Shown piece by piece: positions 1 to 7,227 of a DNA stretch of 9,838 nt. The DNA is taken from NCBI GenBank assembly GCA_934167785.1, contig CAKPLX010000040.1, positions 1 to 9,838 of the forward strand. Direction: 5' to 3'. Numbering within the stretch: the first letter of the stretch is position 1; each line of letters begins with the position of its first letter. The DNA is from an uncultured Bacilli bacterium (GTDB lineage Bacteria; Bacillota_I; Bacilli_A; RF39; UBA660). Both the position numbers and the translations under genes were made by a program. The notes below the pieces were generated by a model. That model saw nothing but the letters and a program-made list of their open reading frames with translations, ran no database searches and had not been told where the DNA came from.

Positions 1-2
1 TT

Positions 3-20
3 CATATGGTCACGCTCCTT
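3..20 (-). promoter_or_regulatory. Ribosome binding site and start codon of a gene leaving the window
   Basis: On the minus strand AAGGAG (15-20) is followed after 9 nt by ATG (3-5). The gene it would start lies almost wholly outside the window, so its product cannot be named. It follows the end of the broken gene at 44-636 by about 24 nt, which suggests the two once formed one operon. Confidence 0.5.
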
Positions 21-43
21 TGTCAGATTCCGAATTGTCGATT

Positions 44-636
44 TCAGTATACCACATCGAACCGCATTGTAAAAGAGCCTATGTACGCCGCCTGCATACG
101 GTCCGCAAGTTCCTTCTGTGCCTGCAATGCCGCAGCTTTACGCACATCCGTGGTGGTTTCTGCATCCAGAACGTAGGAAGTCTGGTCACTTTAAGTTCTG
201 AGCACAATTTTTGACGGTTGTTTTCTTTACTGCTTCTTCGATTTTACACTCAAGAACCGGCACATATTCCCCGTTCAGATACACCCCGCCACCAGTCAAA
301 TCGAACAGTTCCCTCGATGTGTCCAAGTCCAAATGCAACGTCTCATTCGAAAGAAGCTGGTTCAGCATCGTCGATGCTCTCTCTGACAGCATCTTCTCTG
401 TGGCTTGCTCTGCTTCAATCCGATCCTGTTCTGATTTACATTCCTTACTGATTCGAGCAACGCTTAAAGTACGGATTTCGCTGTCCATTCCAAGGATATG
501 ATATACAAGCTGAAGGACGTGCTCTCTGGCTTCTGTTGGTTTGGAACCAACTCGTCAAGATCAAGTTCCTCCCACTCCGGAATACCCGGGGGGTGGTTGT
601 TCATATCCCTTGTACTGCCAATGCTTGCTTCTCCAT
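44..636 (-). pseudogene. Broken gene of unknown function, three frameshifts
   Basis: A strong SD (AAGGAGGA, complement of 641-648) sits 4 nt before ATG at 636. This frame closes after 11 codons at a TGA (601-603) that overlaps ATG 602-604 of a second frame (MNNHPPGIPEWEELDLDELV...). That frame loses its protein-like character near 540-550, and the sequence continues in a third frame (EAREHVLQLVYHILG then MDSEIRTL..., to a TAA at 186-188). A last frame, from about 190 to TGA 44-46, continues as SDQTSYVLDAETTTDVRK and ends in MRFDVVY. Read together the pieces give one plausible soluble protein of roughly 195 residues, rich in charged helix (about residues 50-100), then a GGGVYLNGEYVPVLE segment. 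I do not recognise the family. Given the mobile-element remnants nearby it may be a cargo or accessory gene of an integrated element. The longest intact piece is 100 codons (186-488), which automated annotation would probably call as a hypothetical protein. Confidence 0.55.
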
Positions 637-766
637 GGAGTCCTCCTTGCTGCGTCTCTGTATTTTTCAGACTGCTCTCAAAAATACATTTTTTTCATGG
701 TACCATTTTCGCACTTTGGAAAGAGCGGAGAAAGACACGGTTTCATTAGGCGGGTACGAAAGACAA
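637..766. other. AT-rich gap with an A/T-only type hairpin
   Basis: This stretch holds no credible gene. It contains a perfect 9-bp inverted repeat, TGTATTTTT (659-667) and AAAAATACA (680-688), with a 12-nt loop, followed on the plus strand by seven T (689-695). It could be a weak plus-strand terminator, or an operator-like palindrome in front of the minus-strand broken gene at 44-636. I see no convincing promoter hexamers. Confidence 0.35.
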
Positions 767-917
767 GGGGCTGTTGCAAAATAGCTCTCTGAAAAAAGTA
801 TGCACAAAATCCGGAACCTTTTCAGGGCCAATACGGCTCAAAAAAGGTTCCGGATTTCTGTTTTTGCACTATTTCTTTGTGCAATTTGCTATCGCATTTT
901 TATTTTGCAACAGCCCC
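767..917. mobile_element. MITE-like element, 151 bp, 17-bp perfect TIRs
   Basis: The ends are perfect 17-bp inverted repeats: GGGGCTGTTGCAAAATA (767-783) and its complement (901-917). Ends of the GGGGCTGTTGCAAAA type are typical of several DDE insertion sequences, so a non-autonomous derivative of such an IS is the natural reading; the parent family cannot be fixed here. Inside is a nested 16-bp perfect inverted repeat (AAATCCGGAACCTTTT, 807-822, with 842-857) and an 8-bp one (TGCACAAA 801-808, TTTGTGCA 876-883), so the whole element can fold into a long hairpin. There is no internal ORF of note. I see no target-site duplication in the flanks. On both strands the inner hairpin is followed by a T-rich run, so it may terminate transcription from either side. 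Confidence 0.75.
807..857. terminator. Possible bidirectional terminator inside the MITE
   Basis: The 16-bp perfect stem with a 19-nt loop has GC-rich inner arms (CCGGAACC/GGTTCCGG). In the minus direction TTTTTT follows about 15 nt after the stem; in the plus direction TTTTT follows after 3-4 nt. The six-gene operon ends at 1074 with no other hairpin between it and this one, so this is the best candidate for its 3' end. The function is inferred. Confidence 0.4.
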
Positions 918-1073
918 ATTTGACTTTCAATGGGTGAATGTTAAGCACAATAGCGTCACAGCCGCTGCAGCAACGCTTGGCCCAAAGTTCAAGAAGTTCT
1001 TTTGGCTCACTGGTCAGGCAGACCGTTCTTTTCCGAAAAATTAAAAAGAAAAAGGGTGATACGGGGATAGCAT
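918..1073. other. Unassigned stretch, possibly degraded coding DNA
   Basis: This is the gap between the MITE and the stop codon of the glycosyltransferase. On the plus strand an open frame from the MITE edge to TAA 1041-1043 reads in part VNVKHNSVTAAATLGPK and KFFWLTGQADRSFPKN, which looks protein-like. On the minus strand another open frame reads EPKELLELWAKRCC. Neither has a start or an SD and I recognise neither. No terminator hairpin is seen directly after the operon; only a T-rich run on the minus strand (about 1031-1054). Confidence 0.25.
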
Positions 1074-2474
1074 TTAATCATTTAGCCGCTTTCGTTCCAA
1101 TTTATCCCAACTTAGTCGATTCTTTTTATAGCCAATAAACGCTGTGGCTCTTACAATAGCAAGGTAAAATCGAAGGAATGTAATTTCAAACAAGCACAAC
1201 AAAAGAGATTGACAAAAATCCTTAAAAGTAAACTTTACATCAATTGTATGGATACGAGAGAAAAAGGCTGTTACAGAAAGCAACGCGCTATATAATGCGT
1301 ATGCTATAAAATAAAAGGCCATGTATCGGAGATTCAGCACATCCATTACAATAGAAACTAAAATGGTAATCATTCCGATAATTTCAATATAGGGGGAGAG
1401 AAGCTCGTAAAGCAAAAAATACAAATAAGAGATCATACCAACAGCGCCAAAACGTGGATTGGCAAACATTTCTCGGTGTGACCACAGGCTTTGGAACAAA
1501 CCTCGTTGCCATCGTTTCCGCTGTTTGCTTAGATCACGAAGATGTTCTGGTGCTTGTGACCAGCAGACAGCATCTGGTGCATATTTGATTTTATAAGGCC
1601 GTTGATTGAGGCGGCAGAATTCATGTAATCGAATGACCAATTCCATATCTTCGCCCGTTGTATTCGTATCATATCCACCCGCTGCAATGACTGTTTTCTT
1701 TTCGAAAAGACCAAATGCACCAGAGATAATTAAATTGCCATTGAATTTGTCCAGCAGGATTCGCGCTGCCAAAAAAGAACGGTCATACTCCAGCGCTTGC
1801 ATACAAGCCAGTAAATTTTGGGGGAGCTGATACTGCACAACATGACCGTTTTGAATATGGATACCATTTGCGGGACGAACACTGCCGCCGACGGCAACAA
1901 CGTTTTTGTTTTCCAATAAAGGATGTACGATTCGTTCCAGAGAGTCATATTGCAGGCAGGAGTCAGCATCCATACAGATAAAATAAGGATATCGTGCACA
2001 ATTGATTCCCATATTTAAACTGTCAGCTTTTCCTCCGTTCTTTTTCCGTACCAGAGTGATTGGCACTTTTTCACTGTGGCATTCATAAATAGCTTCTGCA
2101 GGCTGACTGAAAAGCTGTTTGTGAATCGGGCGAAAAACCGGCTGCATATGAAAGGCTTCAATCAGTTTTTCAGATGTCTTATCTTTTGATCCATCGTCCA
2201 AAATAATAATTTCATAGAGTTTATAATTTAACGCTAGTAAAGAACGGACGGTTTCCACTACAGTGACCTCTTCATTATAGGCAGGAACGAGAATGGAAAC
2301 AGGGACATAGTAATTTTGTGAGAGTTTATTTTGCAGATACTCCATTTCCTTATCAAAATACAAATCAGATGCACCAATAACTACAGACAGGAACAGAAAA
2401 GTAGAATAACCGATCAAATAGAGTACGAAGAAAATGTTAACAATATCCAAAAATGCTTGGACCGTGTCCATCAT
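1074..2474 (-). CDS. Processive family 2 glycosyltransferase (polysaccharide synthase)
   Basis: This is a membrane GT2 enzyme of the cellulose/hyaluronan/poly-GlcNAc synthase type, which polymerises sugar from a UDP-sugar donor and passes the chain through the membrane. Counting from ATG 2474 it has 466 residues. Residues about 8-35 form a first membrane segment. The GT-A domain runs about 56-330 with LVPAYNEE (62-69), DDG (93-95), GGKADSLN (147-154), DAD (169-171), GED (274-276) and QRKRW (318-322), the DDG, DxD, ED and Q-x-x-R-W signature of processive enzymes. At least three membrane helices follow (about 343-440), and the C-terminus is basic. I chose ATG 2474 because AAAAGGAG (2485-2492) lies 10 nt before it; the longest frame, starting at 2561, would overlap the HEAT gene by 68 nt and add an unusual basic leader. 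It is the last gene of the operon. No PilZ domain is present. The polymer (beta-glucan, poly-GlcNAc or other) cannot be told from the sequence. Confidence 0.9.
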   Translation of the reverse strand: MMDTVQAFLDIVNIFFVLYLIGYSTFLFLSVVIGASDLYFDKEMEYLQNKLSQNYYVPVSILVPAYNEEVTVVETVRSLLALNYKLYEIIILDDGSKDKTSEKLIEAFHMQPVFRPIHKQLFSQPAEAIYECHSEKVPITLVRKKNGGKADSLNMGINCARYPYFICMDADSCLQYDSLERIVHPLLENKNVVAVGGSVRPANGIHIQNGHVVQYQLPQNLLACMQALEYDRSFLAARILLDKFNGNLIISGAFGLFEKKTVIAAGGYDTNTTGEDMELVIRLHEFCRLNQRPYKIKYAPDAVCWSQAPEHLRDLSKQRKRWQRGLFQSLWSHREMFANPRFGAVGMISYLYFLLYELLSPYIEIIGMITILVSIVMDVLNLRYMAFYFIAYALYSALLSVTAFFSRIHTIDVKFTFKDFCQSLLLCLFEITFLRFYLAIVRATAFIGYKKNRLSWDKLERKRLND

Positions 2475-2484
2475 GTAGGTGCGA

Positions 2485-2492
2485 CTCCTTTT
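2485..2492 (-). promoter_or_regulatory. Shine-Dalgarno site setting the glycosyltransferase start
   Basis: AAAAGGAG on the minus strand directly follows the stop codon of the HEAT-repeat gene (TAA 2494-2496) and lies 10 nt from the tandem ATG ATG at 2469-2474. No comparable site precedes the upstream ATG at 2561. This supports the shorter 466-residue synthase. Confidence 0.75.
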
Positions 2493-2493
2493 C

Positions 2494-3570
2494 TTATCTC
2501 TTTTCTGGAGAAAGGTCAAAATAGTATTGCAAAATTTCTTTTGCAAAGCGATCATTTCCATCCAGAATTTCCTGAAGTTCTTTTAAAGTGGGACGCAATT
2601 TTTTAAGGCTGGAAGCTGCATTGTTGCGAACATACCAATTTTTGCTGTATAGCATCTGTATCAGCAGGGAAATCGTTTCGTCACAAGGATAAGAAGCTAG
2701 CTCACTTGCGCAGACAGCAGTTATTTCCCACGGCGTGGTGGTTTCACCTTCTTTCGCTAATTTGCGAAGGATCGAAAAGAACCGATTTTCTGGATATTTT
2801 CCTAAATACCGCAAGCAGGCGATTTGGAGTTCAAGATCGGTAGTCTTATCCAAGAGAGATAATATCTGGGTTCCCCATTTATTGGATGAATAGCGGATGT
2901 AATTCAGAAGGCTGCATTGAAGCTCTGGCCGGTAGGAAGAAAAATTATCCCACAATAAAACGATCAAATTGTCCGGGTGGGCAAAAGTCAGAAGCCCATC
3001 GACCAGTAACTTTGAGTTAATAGGTAATTCGTCCGCTATATTCAAATATTCGAGGGCTTCGACAACAAGCGATGCGTTATCGGAACTGTAAATTGCACGC
3101 AAGGCATTTTCGAGATTATAGAGTCCATTATTATTTTGTACCTGATTCAAAAGAAAAGAAGTAATGATCTCGGACGGCGCATATTTCATCACCTGAAACC
3201 GGTTGATTAGAAATGAATAGTAGGCCTGAATCACATTGGAACGTTTGGAATAGTAAGGACAGAGTCCTTGTACAATGTGCGCAAGCACCGGCAGGGACTC
3301 TGATGCAACATAGTCATCGGCAGCTTCAAATATATCAAAAGCATGTTGAAATGCAATCAAATGAGTCAGGGAGTAGAGAGAATGTATTGCAAAAGTTTCA
3401 GAATTGCTGAATTGGCCATTGGTAATTGTGCGGAACAAAGAGAGATAGTGCTGGGTCAGATGTGAATTTCGTAACTGAACAATGCGATCAGATACAACTT
3501 TCCAAAAGTTAAATAGCAGAACACCAACGCACACCAAAAAATAGAAACCAAGAAGAAAAAGAACAATCAT
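2494..3570 (-). CDS. Membrane-anchored HEAT-repeat protein
   Basis: The product has 358 residues. Residues 1-22 form one hydrophobic segment (IVLFLLGFYFLVCVGVLLF) without a cleavage site, so it is probably a membrane anchor. The rest is entirely alpha-helical, made of degenerate helical repeats; the last clear one (about 309-325, NWYVRNNAASSLKKL) is a good HEAT-repeat match, and an earlier unit lies near ELQIACLRYLGKYPE. HEAT solenoids bind proteins, so it may be a cytoplasmic scaffold or partner for the glycosyltransferase encoded directly downstream. Its ATG overlaps the stop of the upstream gene (ATGA, 3567-3570), showing translational coupling; a purine-rich AGGCGG lies 9 nt before it. 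No catalytic motif is visible. Orientation is uncertain: the lysine after the helix and the family of similar proteins suggest the solenoid is cytoplasmic. Confidence 0.8.
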   Translation of the reverse strand: MIVLFLLGFYFLVCVGVLLFNFWKVVSDRIVQLRNSHLTQHYLSLFRTITNGQFSNSETFAIHSLYSLTHLIAFQHAFDIFEAADDYVASESLPVLAHIVQGLCPYYSKRSNVIQAYYSFLINRFQVMKYAPSEIITSFLLNQVQNNNGLYNLENALRAIYSSDNASLVVEALEYLNIADELPINSKLLVDGLLTFAHPDNLIVLLWDNFSSYRPELQCSLLNYIRYSSNKWGTQILSLLDKTTDLELQIACLRYLGKYPENRFFSILRKLAKEGETTTPWEITAVCASELASYPCDETISLLIQMLYSKNWYVRNNAASSLKKLRPTLKELQEILDGNDRFAKEILQYYFDLSPEKR

Positions 3571-5741
3571 GACGTTTCACCGCCTGCCCAGATACTTTGT
3601 AATGCGTAATATACAGGTTTCAAACGTTCATGATAGGTGGGTCTGTTTCGCCATCCTTTTAATGAAACGGTGCCCATCTCAATCAATTGATCTTTCGTTC
3701 CAATTCCGATAGAAATATGACGAAGAGAAATAAAGCGGACGCCATAATTGCCATCATAGTAGTCGTCATGAATTTGCATTCTGGAAGGGTCTGAAAAATT
3801 CAGGAGTGCCCACGGAATGCGAATTTCAATATTCTCTTCTTCCGCCATAAAATCTGCCAGAGAGTCATAATCTGTACAGTTTGGATTCGTATTTCCATAG
3901 CGCAGCCGTCCGGTCTCAAAGCTATCAAGCGAGGTAAAAGAATTTCGAAATTGTTGTGTGGAATCCTTGATTGCCATTTTTTCGATCTCAAACACGGGAC
4001 TGTCTTTTGCAGGAGGAGCAACATAAGCATCGTCTCCTGTCAACTCTTGACTATAATTGGCATATATTGCATGGTATCGATTCTGCACCATCAGGGCCGA
4101 ATCATAAGGCTGATGAACCTGGATGAGAAAATCTGCGGGTTTATCAAATGTCAAGCCTAAGGAAGAGGTGGTAGAACCCGTTTTTGAGGTGGTATCGATT
4201 GGAATATAAAGCGTTTCTTTTCCAAACACATAGCCCGGCTTATAAACGCGCAGGTAGATATAACCTTCGTCGTATTTGAGACTGATGGAAGAGCCATCTG
4301 AATATTTTTTTACAATATCGGTATCTGACCACTCGGAAACATCTCCATCTATTACGCAGATTGTTGTTTTGCCGGGGTCAAACGCTAATATGCCAAAGTG
4401 CTGATCACCAGTCTGAGCATCATTCCAGTAAACATTACGACTGAGGTCTGTCGAAAACATCGTATTCCAGATACGCTTACTCCACTCGTCCTGCCAAGAA
4501 AATACGCAACTGCCAGAGCAACCGGAAGAAATGATATCCTGATAGCGTTGTACCAAACTGTCTGCCTGTTCAGTTTCAGACATATACCCGTTCCGGAGTT
4601 TTGAAATGTTATTTTGCTGTGCTACCCCCCTGCTGCTGCTTTCGCCATATTCGATCACAACAACAGGGATCGTGTGATGAGCATTCAGTAATTTCAGATA
4701 GGCGAGAAAAGTATCAAGATTTCCGGTCGTGCCATCGCAGTCCTGAAAGTCTACGAAATGCGGGGTCAAAGAATGCCATTGTTCTGGCTGCATAAGGGAG
4801 AGATAGTCCAGATCATATGAATACACACTGTAACTTGCAAACAGGCCACTCTGAAAATTTTCAGTAGTATGAATGTGCTCCATGTCGATAGATGCACATT
4901 TGCTGAAAAACTCTATAATATCATCGGGATAAAGAAAGGGATCGGTAGAGCGTCCATTAGCGAATGAGAGCAGTTTTTGCGCTGCATATTTTTCGTCCTC
5001 GTAGGTAACTAGTCGATCTCCTACCTCAGCAAGCATTTTTTCAAAAGCTGATGCATCAGGGGCGGTATAGAGGTAATTTCCGCTGTAACCAATAAGATCC
5101 TGGTGAGATTCATTGGTATAAGCCACCGTCACATCTGTCCACTCACCACCGATCACATAGCCGAGAACCCAGTCAGAAACATCGCTTAAAAACAATCCGC
5201 TACTTCCATTAGAGTCGTTTTTTAAGAGAAAGCAGCGTCCATGCAGAACATCGACGGTTGCTTTGCAGTCCTCTATAAGACGTTGGCGATAGCCGGGATC
5301 ATAGGCATCCATATGAGAATTTTGCACATAATCGTCGACCCAAATGCCCTGAATCAGATACAATGGTGTCGCAGCATGTGCATTAAACGTAGAAAGAGCA
5401 TGATAAAAGGATGCGTTTTGTATGCCATAAACACGGATCGTGTTCGCACCCATTTGATGGATCTGCTCAAACCAACGCAGATAGGTGGATTCATCAATTT
5501 TATAATCGGTTGACCATCCACCGGGCATTCCGCTGCCCATATTTACACCGCGAATCTCAAATTCCCTCCAGGCGTTTTCTGTATAGACCTGAAGCTGCTT
5601 TCCCTGTGTACGGGCTATCATTGTCAAGGGAGCATTGCCGTCTTTCCTCCTGAATATATAAAAGCCTTGAGAGAAAAGAAGCCAAAAAACGAAAGAAAGT
5701 ATCGCGAGTGCAGACGAAAGCACAAAAACAAATCGTTTCAT
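3567..5741 (-). CDS. Membrane-anchored TIM-barrel glycosidase-like protein with beta-sandwich C-terminus
   Basis: The product has 724 residues. Residues 5-30 are a signal-anchor (FVLSSALAILSFVFWLLF), placing the rest outside the cell. Residues about 60-440 look like a clan GH-A (beta/alpha)8 barrel: RGVNMGSG (64-71) on strand 1, MGANTIRVYG (97-106) on strand 2, YLIQGIWVDD (128-137) on strand 3, GYVIGGEW (194-201) at the strand-4 acid/base position (E200), and VVVIEYGES (360-368) at the strand-7 nucleophile position (E364, or E367), then CVFSWQDEW (412-420) on strand 8. The usual Asn-Glu acid/base pair is Gly-Glu here. After this, about 462-700 (starting DGDVSEW, with RIPWALLNFSDPS near 641-653) is a CBM9/DOMON-like beta-sandwich. 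Its place before the synthase suggests trimming or binding of the nascent polysaccharide, like the endoglucanases of cellulose loci. It may also be inactive. Start ATG 5741 lies 1 nt after the CotH stop, with GAGGTG about 11 nt upstream. Confidence 0.75.
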   Translation of the reverse strand: MKRFVFVLSSALAILSFVFWLLFSQGFYIFRRKDGNAPLTMIARTQGKQLQVYTENAWREFEIRGVNMGSGMPGGWSTDYKIDESTYLRWFEQIHQMGANTIRVYGIQNASFYHALSTFNAHAATPLYLIQGIWVDDYVQNSHMDAYDPGYRQRLIEDCKATVDVLHGRCFLLKNDSNGSSGLFLSDVSDWVLGYVIGGEWTDVTVAYTNESHQDLIGYSGNYLYTAPDASAFEKMLAEVGDRLVTYEDEKYAAQKLLSFANGRSTDPFLYPDDIIEFFSKCASIDMEHIHTTENFQSGLFASYSVYSYDLDYLSLMQPEQWHSLTPHFVDFQDCDGTTGNLDTFLAYLKLLNAHHTIPVVVIEYGESSSRGVAQQNNISKLRNGYMSETEQADSLVQRYQDIISSGCSGSCVFSWQDEWSKRIWNTMFSTDLSRNVYWNDAQTGDQHFGILAFDPGKTTICVIDGDVSEWSDTDIVKKYSDGSSISLKYDEGYIYLRVYKPGYVFGKETLYIPIDTTSKTGSTTSSLGLTFDKPADFLIQVHQPYDSALMVQNRYHAIYANYSQELTGDDAYVAPPAKDSPVFEIEKMAIKDSTQQFRNSFTSLDSFETGRLRYGNTNPNCTDYDSLADFMAEEENIEIRIPWALLNFSDPSRMQIHDDYYDGNYGVRFISLRHISIGIGTKDQLIEMGTVSLKGWRNRPTYHERLKPVYYALQSIWAGGETS

Positions 5742-5742
5742 C

Positions 5743-7221
5743 TTAGTCGTTCACCTCGTTGTATTCTTTTACTTTGGAAGGAGAAGAATACTGTCGAAGG
5801 GTTTCAATATAGGTATCCATCCAATCACCACGATTATGGAGATACCCTTTCAGCTGTCCTATTGCGGCAGAACGGCTGCTTAAATTGCGCTCTGCAGGAA
5901 CCAGAAGATTTGCCTGCCCGGAAACATCACCCCATCGCTCATCGTTTCGCTCCAAAGCGGGCTCGATAAACGCGATGGTCTCGTCAATGTAATTGTCCAA
6001 AGCCTGCTCGCTTAGAATACCCTTGCGAAGCTTACGGTAGCGATAGATAATGCGCTCTGTAAAGTCTTCATCTTTCATCAGCATCCAATACCACAACCGA
6101 TTTCGCATAAAGAAACCATCGACTGAAATTTCTTCCTCAAAATAATTGTTGCAGGCATTATTGAAATCCCATACACACATATGGAACAAACCGTCCGTGC
6201 CTTTATAAATATAGGTAGAGTAATTTCCGGCATCCGCATTACTGGTCAGCTCGTTGATAATAAAATAATCGACAAAATCATCCACATCGATCTGCGATTT
6301 ATAGCCCCATTTTGGCTTATCATAATCGAAGGAATAGAGTGATTTTTCAAAATCGGAAAAGTCTTGTGCTATTTCACGGATCAATGCATCGTCACGTTTT
6401 TTTTTGCCCGGATATTCGAGCTGAAGGAGCAGCGGGGTGGTATAAGTATAGGTGGTAAAAGTATTCAATGGCTCTTCTTCGGGAACCTTGTGGTCCAGCC
6501 GCAGCAGATATCCGGTATAGGAATGCTTTTTCGCATTTACAGTTAATGCCAGTCGTGCTCCGTTTTTTCCGCCTGTGATCGATTCAGTCATTACATAAAG
6601 CCCCTGATATTCACCGTTCAGAATTACTTCGCAGAAGCGCACATTGGGGGCATAATCCATTAGTTCGCCAGCCAGATTGTAGAACATATAGTTGCGGATG
6701 GCGGTTTTATCCAGCCACGGTCCATACAATACCCATTCATGATGCGCATCCATGCCCATAATAGAAGCAGGAGCATTATTGCCGGCTGCATCGACAAGCC
6801 GAATCGCATAACTGGGTTTATCAAAATAACGAGAGGAGTTTCCGCGGACACGAATGCGGATATAAGACGTCAGATCAGCGGGATCATTTGCATGATGATA
6901 TTCGGAAGAGTCCGTTCCGATGATCTGTATCTCGGCACCAATGGTGGTGCTGCCATCCGCAGCAGTTGTATAATGAGTGTTATTGCCGGTTCGGGATATG
7001 GGGCGTCCAGGGATCTCGACTCCATTTGTATTGATCTCCACAATGGGAAGATAAGTACACAGCCCTCCGTCATCCGTTTCGGTACATTCATAAGTGGGGA
7101 TAGCTTGTTGGTGCTGGTGGATACGTTCGGCTTTGTTATGCCCGGTAACGAAAAGCGGTGCTAAAATCGACAATATGATTGCAGCTGCACAGGCTGACAA
7201 TCCCAGAAATTTATATTTCAT
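5743..7221 (-). CDS. Membrane-anchored CotH-family kinase-like protein
   Basis: The product has 492 residues. Residues 5-26 are a hydrophobic signal-anchor, so the domain is probably extracellular. The CotH fold runs about 95-360: IRVRGNSSRYFDKPSYAIRL (122-141; RGNSS loop and a candidate nucleotide-binding lysine, K135), WVLYGPWLDKTAIRNYM (163-179), GLYVMTES (207-214), NELTSNADAGNYSTYIYK (323-340) and VWDFNNACNN (350-359). CotH proteins are atypical protein kinases first known from Bacillus spore coats and also occur in secreted proteins of Clostridia. The usual WDFD motif reads WDFN here (N354), so one metal-ligand position may be changed. The C-terminal part (about 365-492) is helical. The VTC, DUF4956, CotH gene order recurs in Firmicutes. 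Its substrate could be the neighbouring surface protein or the polymer itself; neither is shown. ATG 7221 follows the DUF4956 stop by 6 nt without a clear SD, so it is likely read by coupling. Confidence 0.85.
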   Translation of the reverse strand: MKYKFLGLSACAAAIILSILAPLFVTGHNKAERIHQHQQAIPTYECTETDDGGLCTYLPIVEINTNGVEIPGRPISRTGNNTHYTTAADGSTTIGAEIQIIGTDSSEYHHANDPADLTSYIRIRVRGNSSRYFDKPSYAIRLVDAAGNNAPASIMGMDAHHEWVLYGPWLDKTAIRNYMFYNLAGELMDYAPNVRFCEVILNGEYQGLYVMTESITGGKNGARLALTVNAKKHSYTGYLLRLDHKVPEEEPLNTFTTYTYTTPLLLQLEYPGKKKRDDALIREIAQDFSDFEKSLYSFDYDKPKWGYKSQIDVDDFVDYFIINELTSNADAGNYSTYIYKGTDGLFHMCVWDFNNACNNYFEEEISVDGFFMRNRLWYWMLMKDEDFTERIIYRYRKLRKGILSEQALDNYIDETIAFIEPALERNDERWGDVSGQANLLVPAERNLSSRSAAIGQLKGYLHNRGDWMDTYIETLRQYSSPSKVKEYNEVND

Positions 7222-7227
7222 TTGCGT

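Noticed and set aside
211..501. Plus-strand ORF of 96 codons
   Set aside because: It is the shadow of the minus-strand frame with protein-like composition and a series of matching flanking pieces; it has no SD and an implausible composition.
498..792. Three overlapping plus-strand ORFs of 82-83 codons
   Set aside because: All three share the same DNA in different frames, run into the MITE end, and show no domain; the minus-strand broken gene with a strong SD at 641-648 explains part of the region better.
767..917. CRISPR repeat unit or attenuator instead of a MITE
   Set aside because: There is a single copy with terminal inverted repeats; there is no direct-repeat array and no upstream gene to attenuate.
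2331..2606. Plus-strand ORF of 91 codons over the HEAT/glycosyltransferase junction
   Set aside because: It is antisense to two strongly supported genes, and neither composition nor an RBS supports it.
6739..7164. Plus-strand ORF of 141 codons
   Set aside because: It lies wholly inside the well-supported CotH gene on the other strand and shows no motif or SD.
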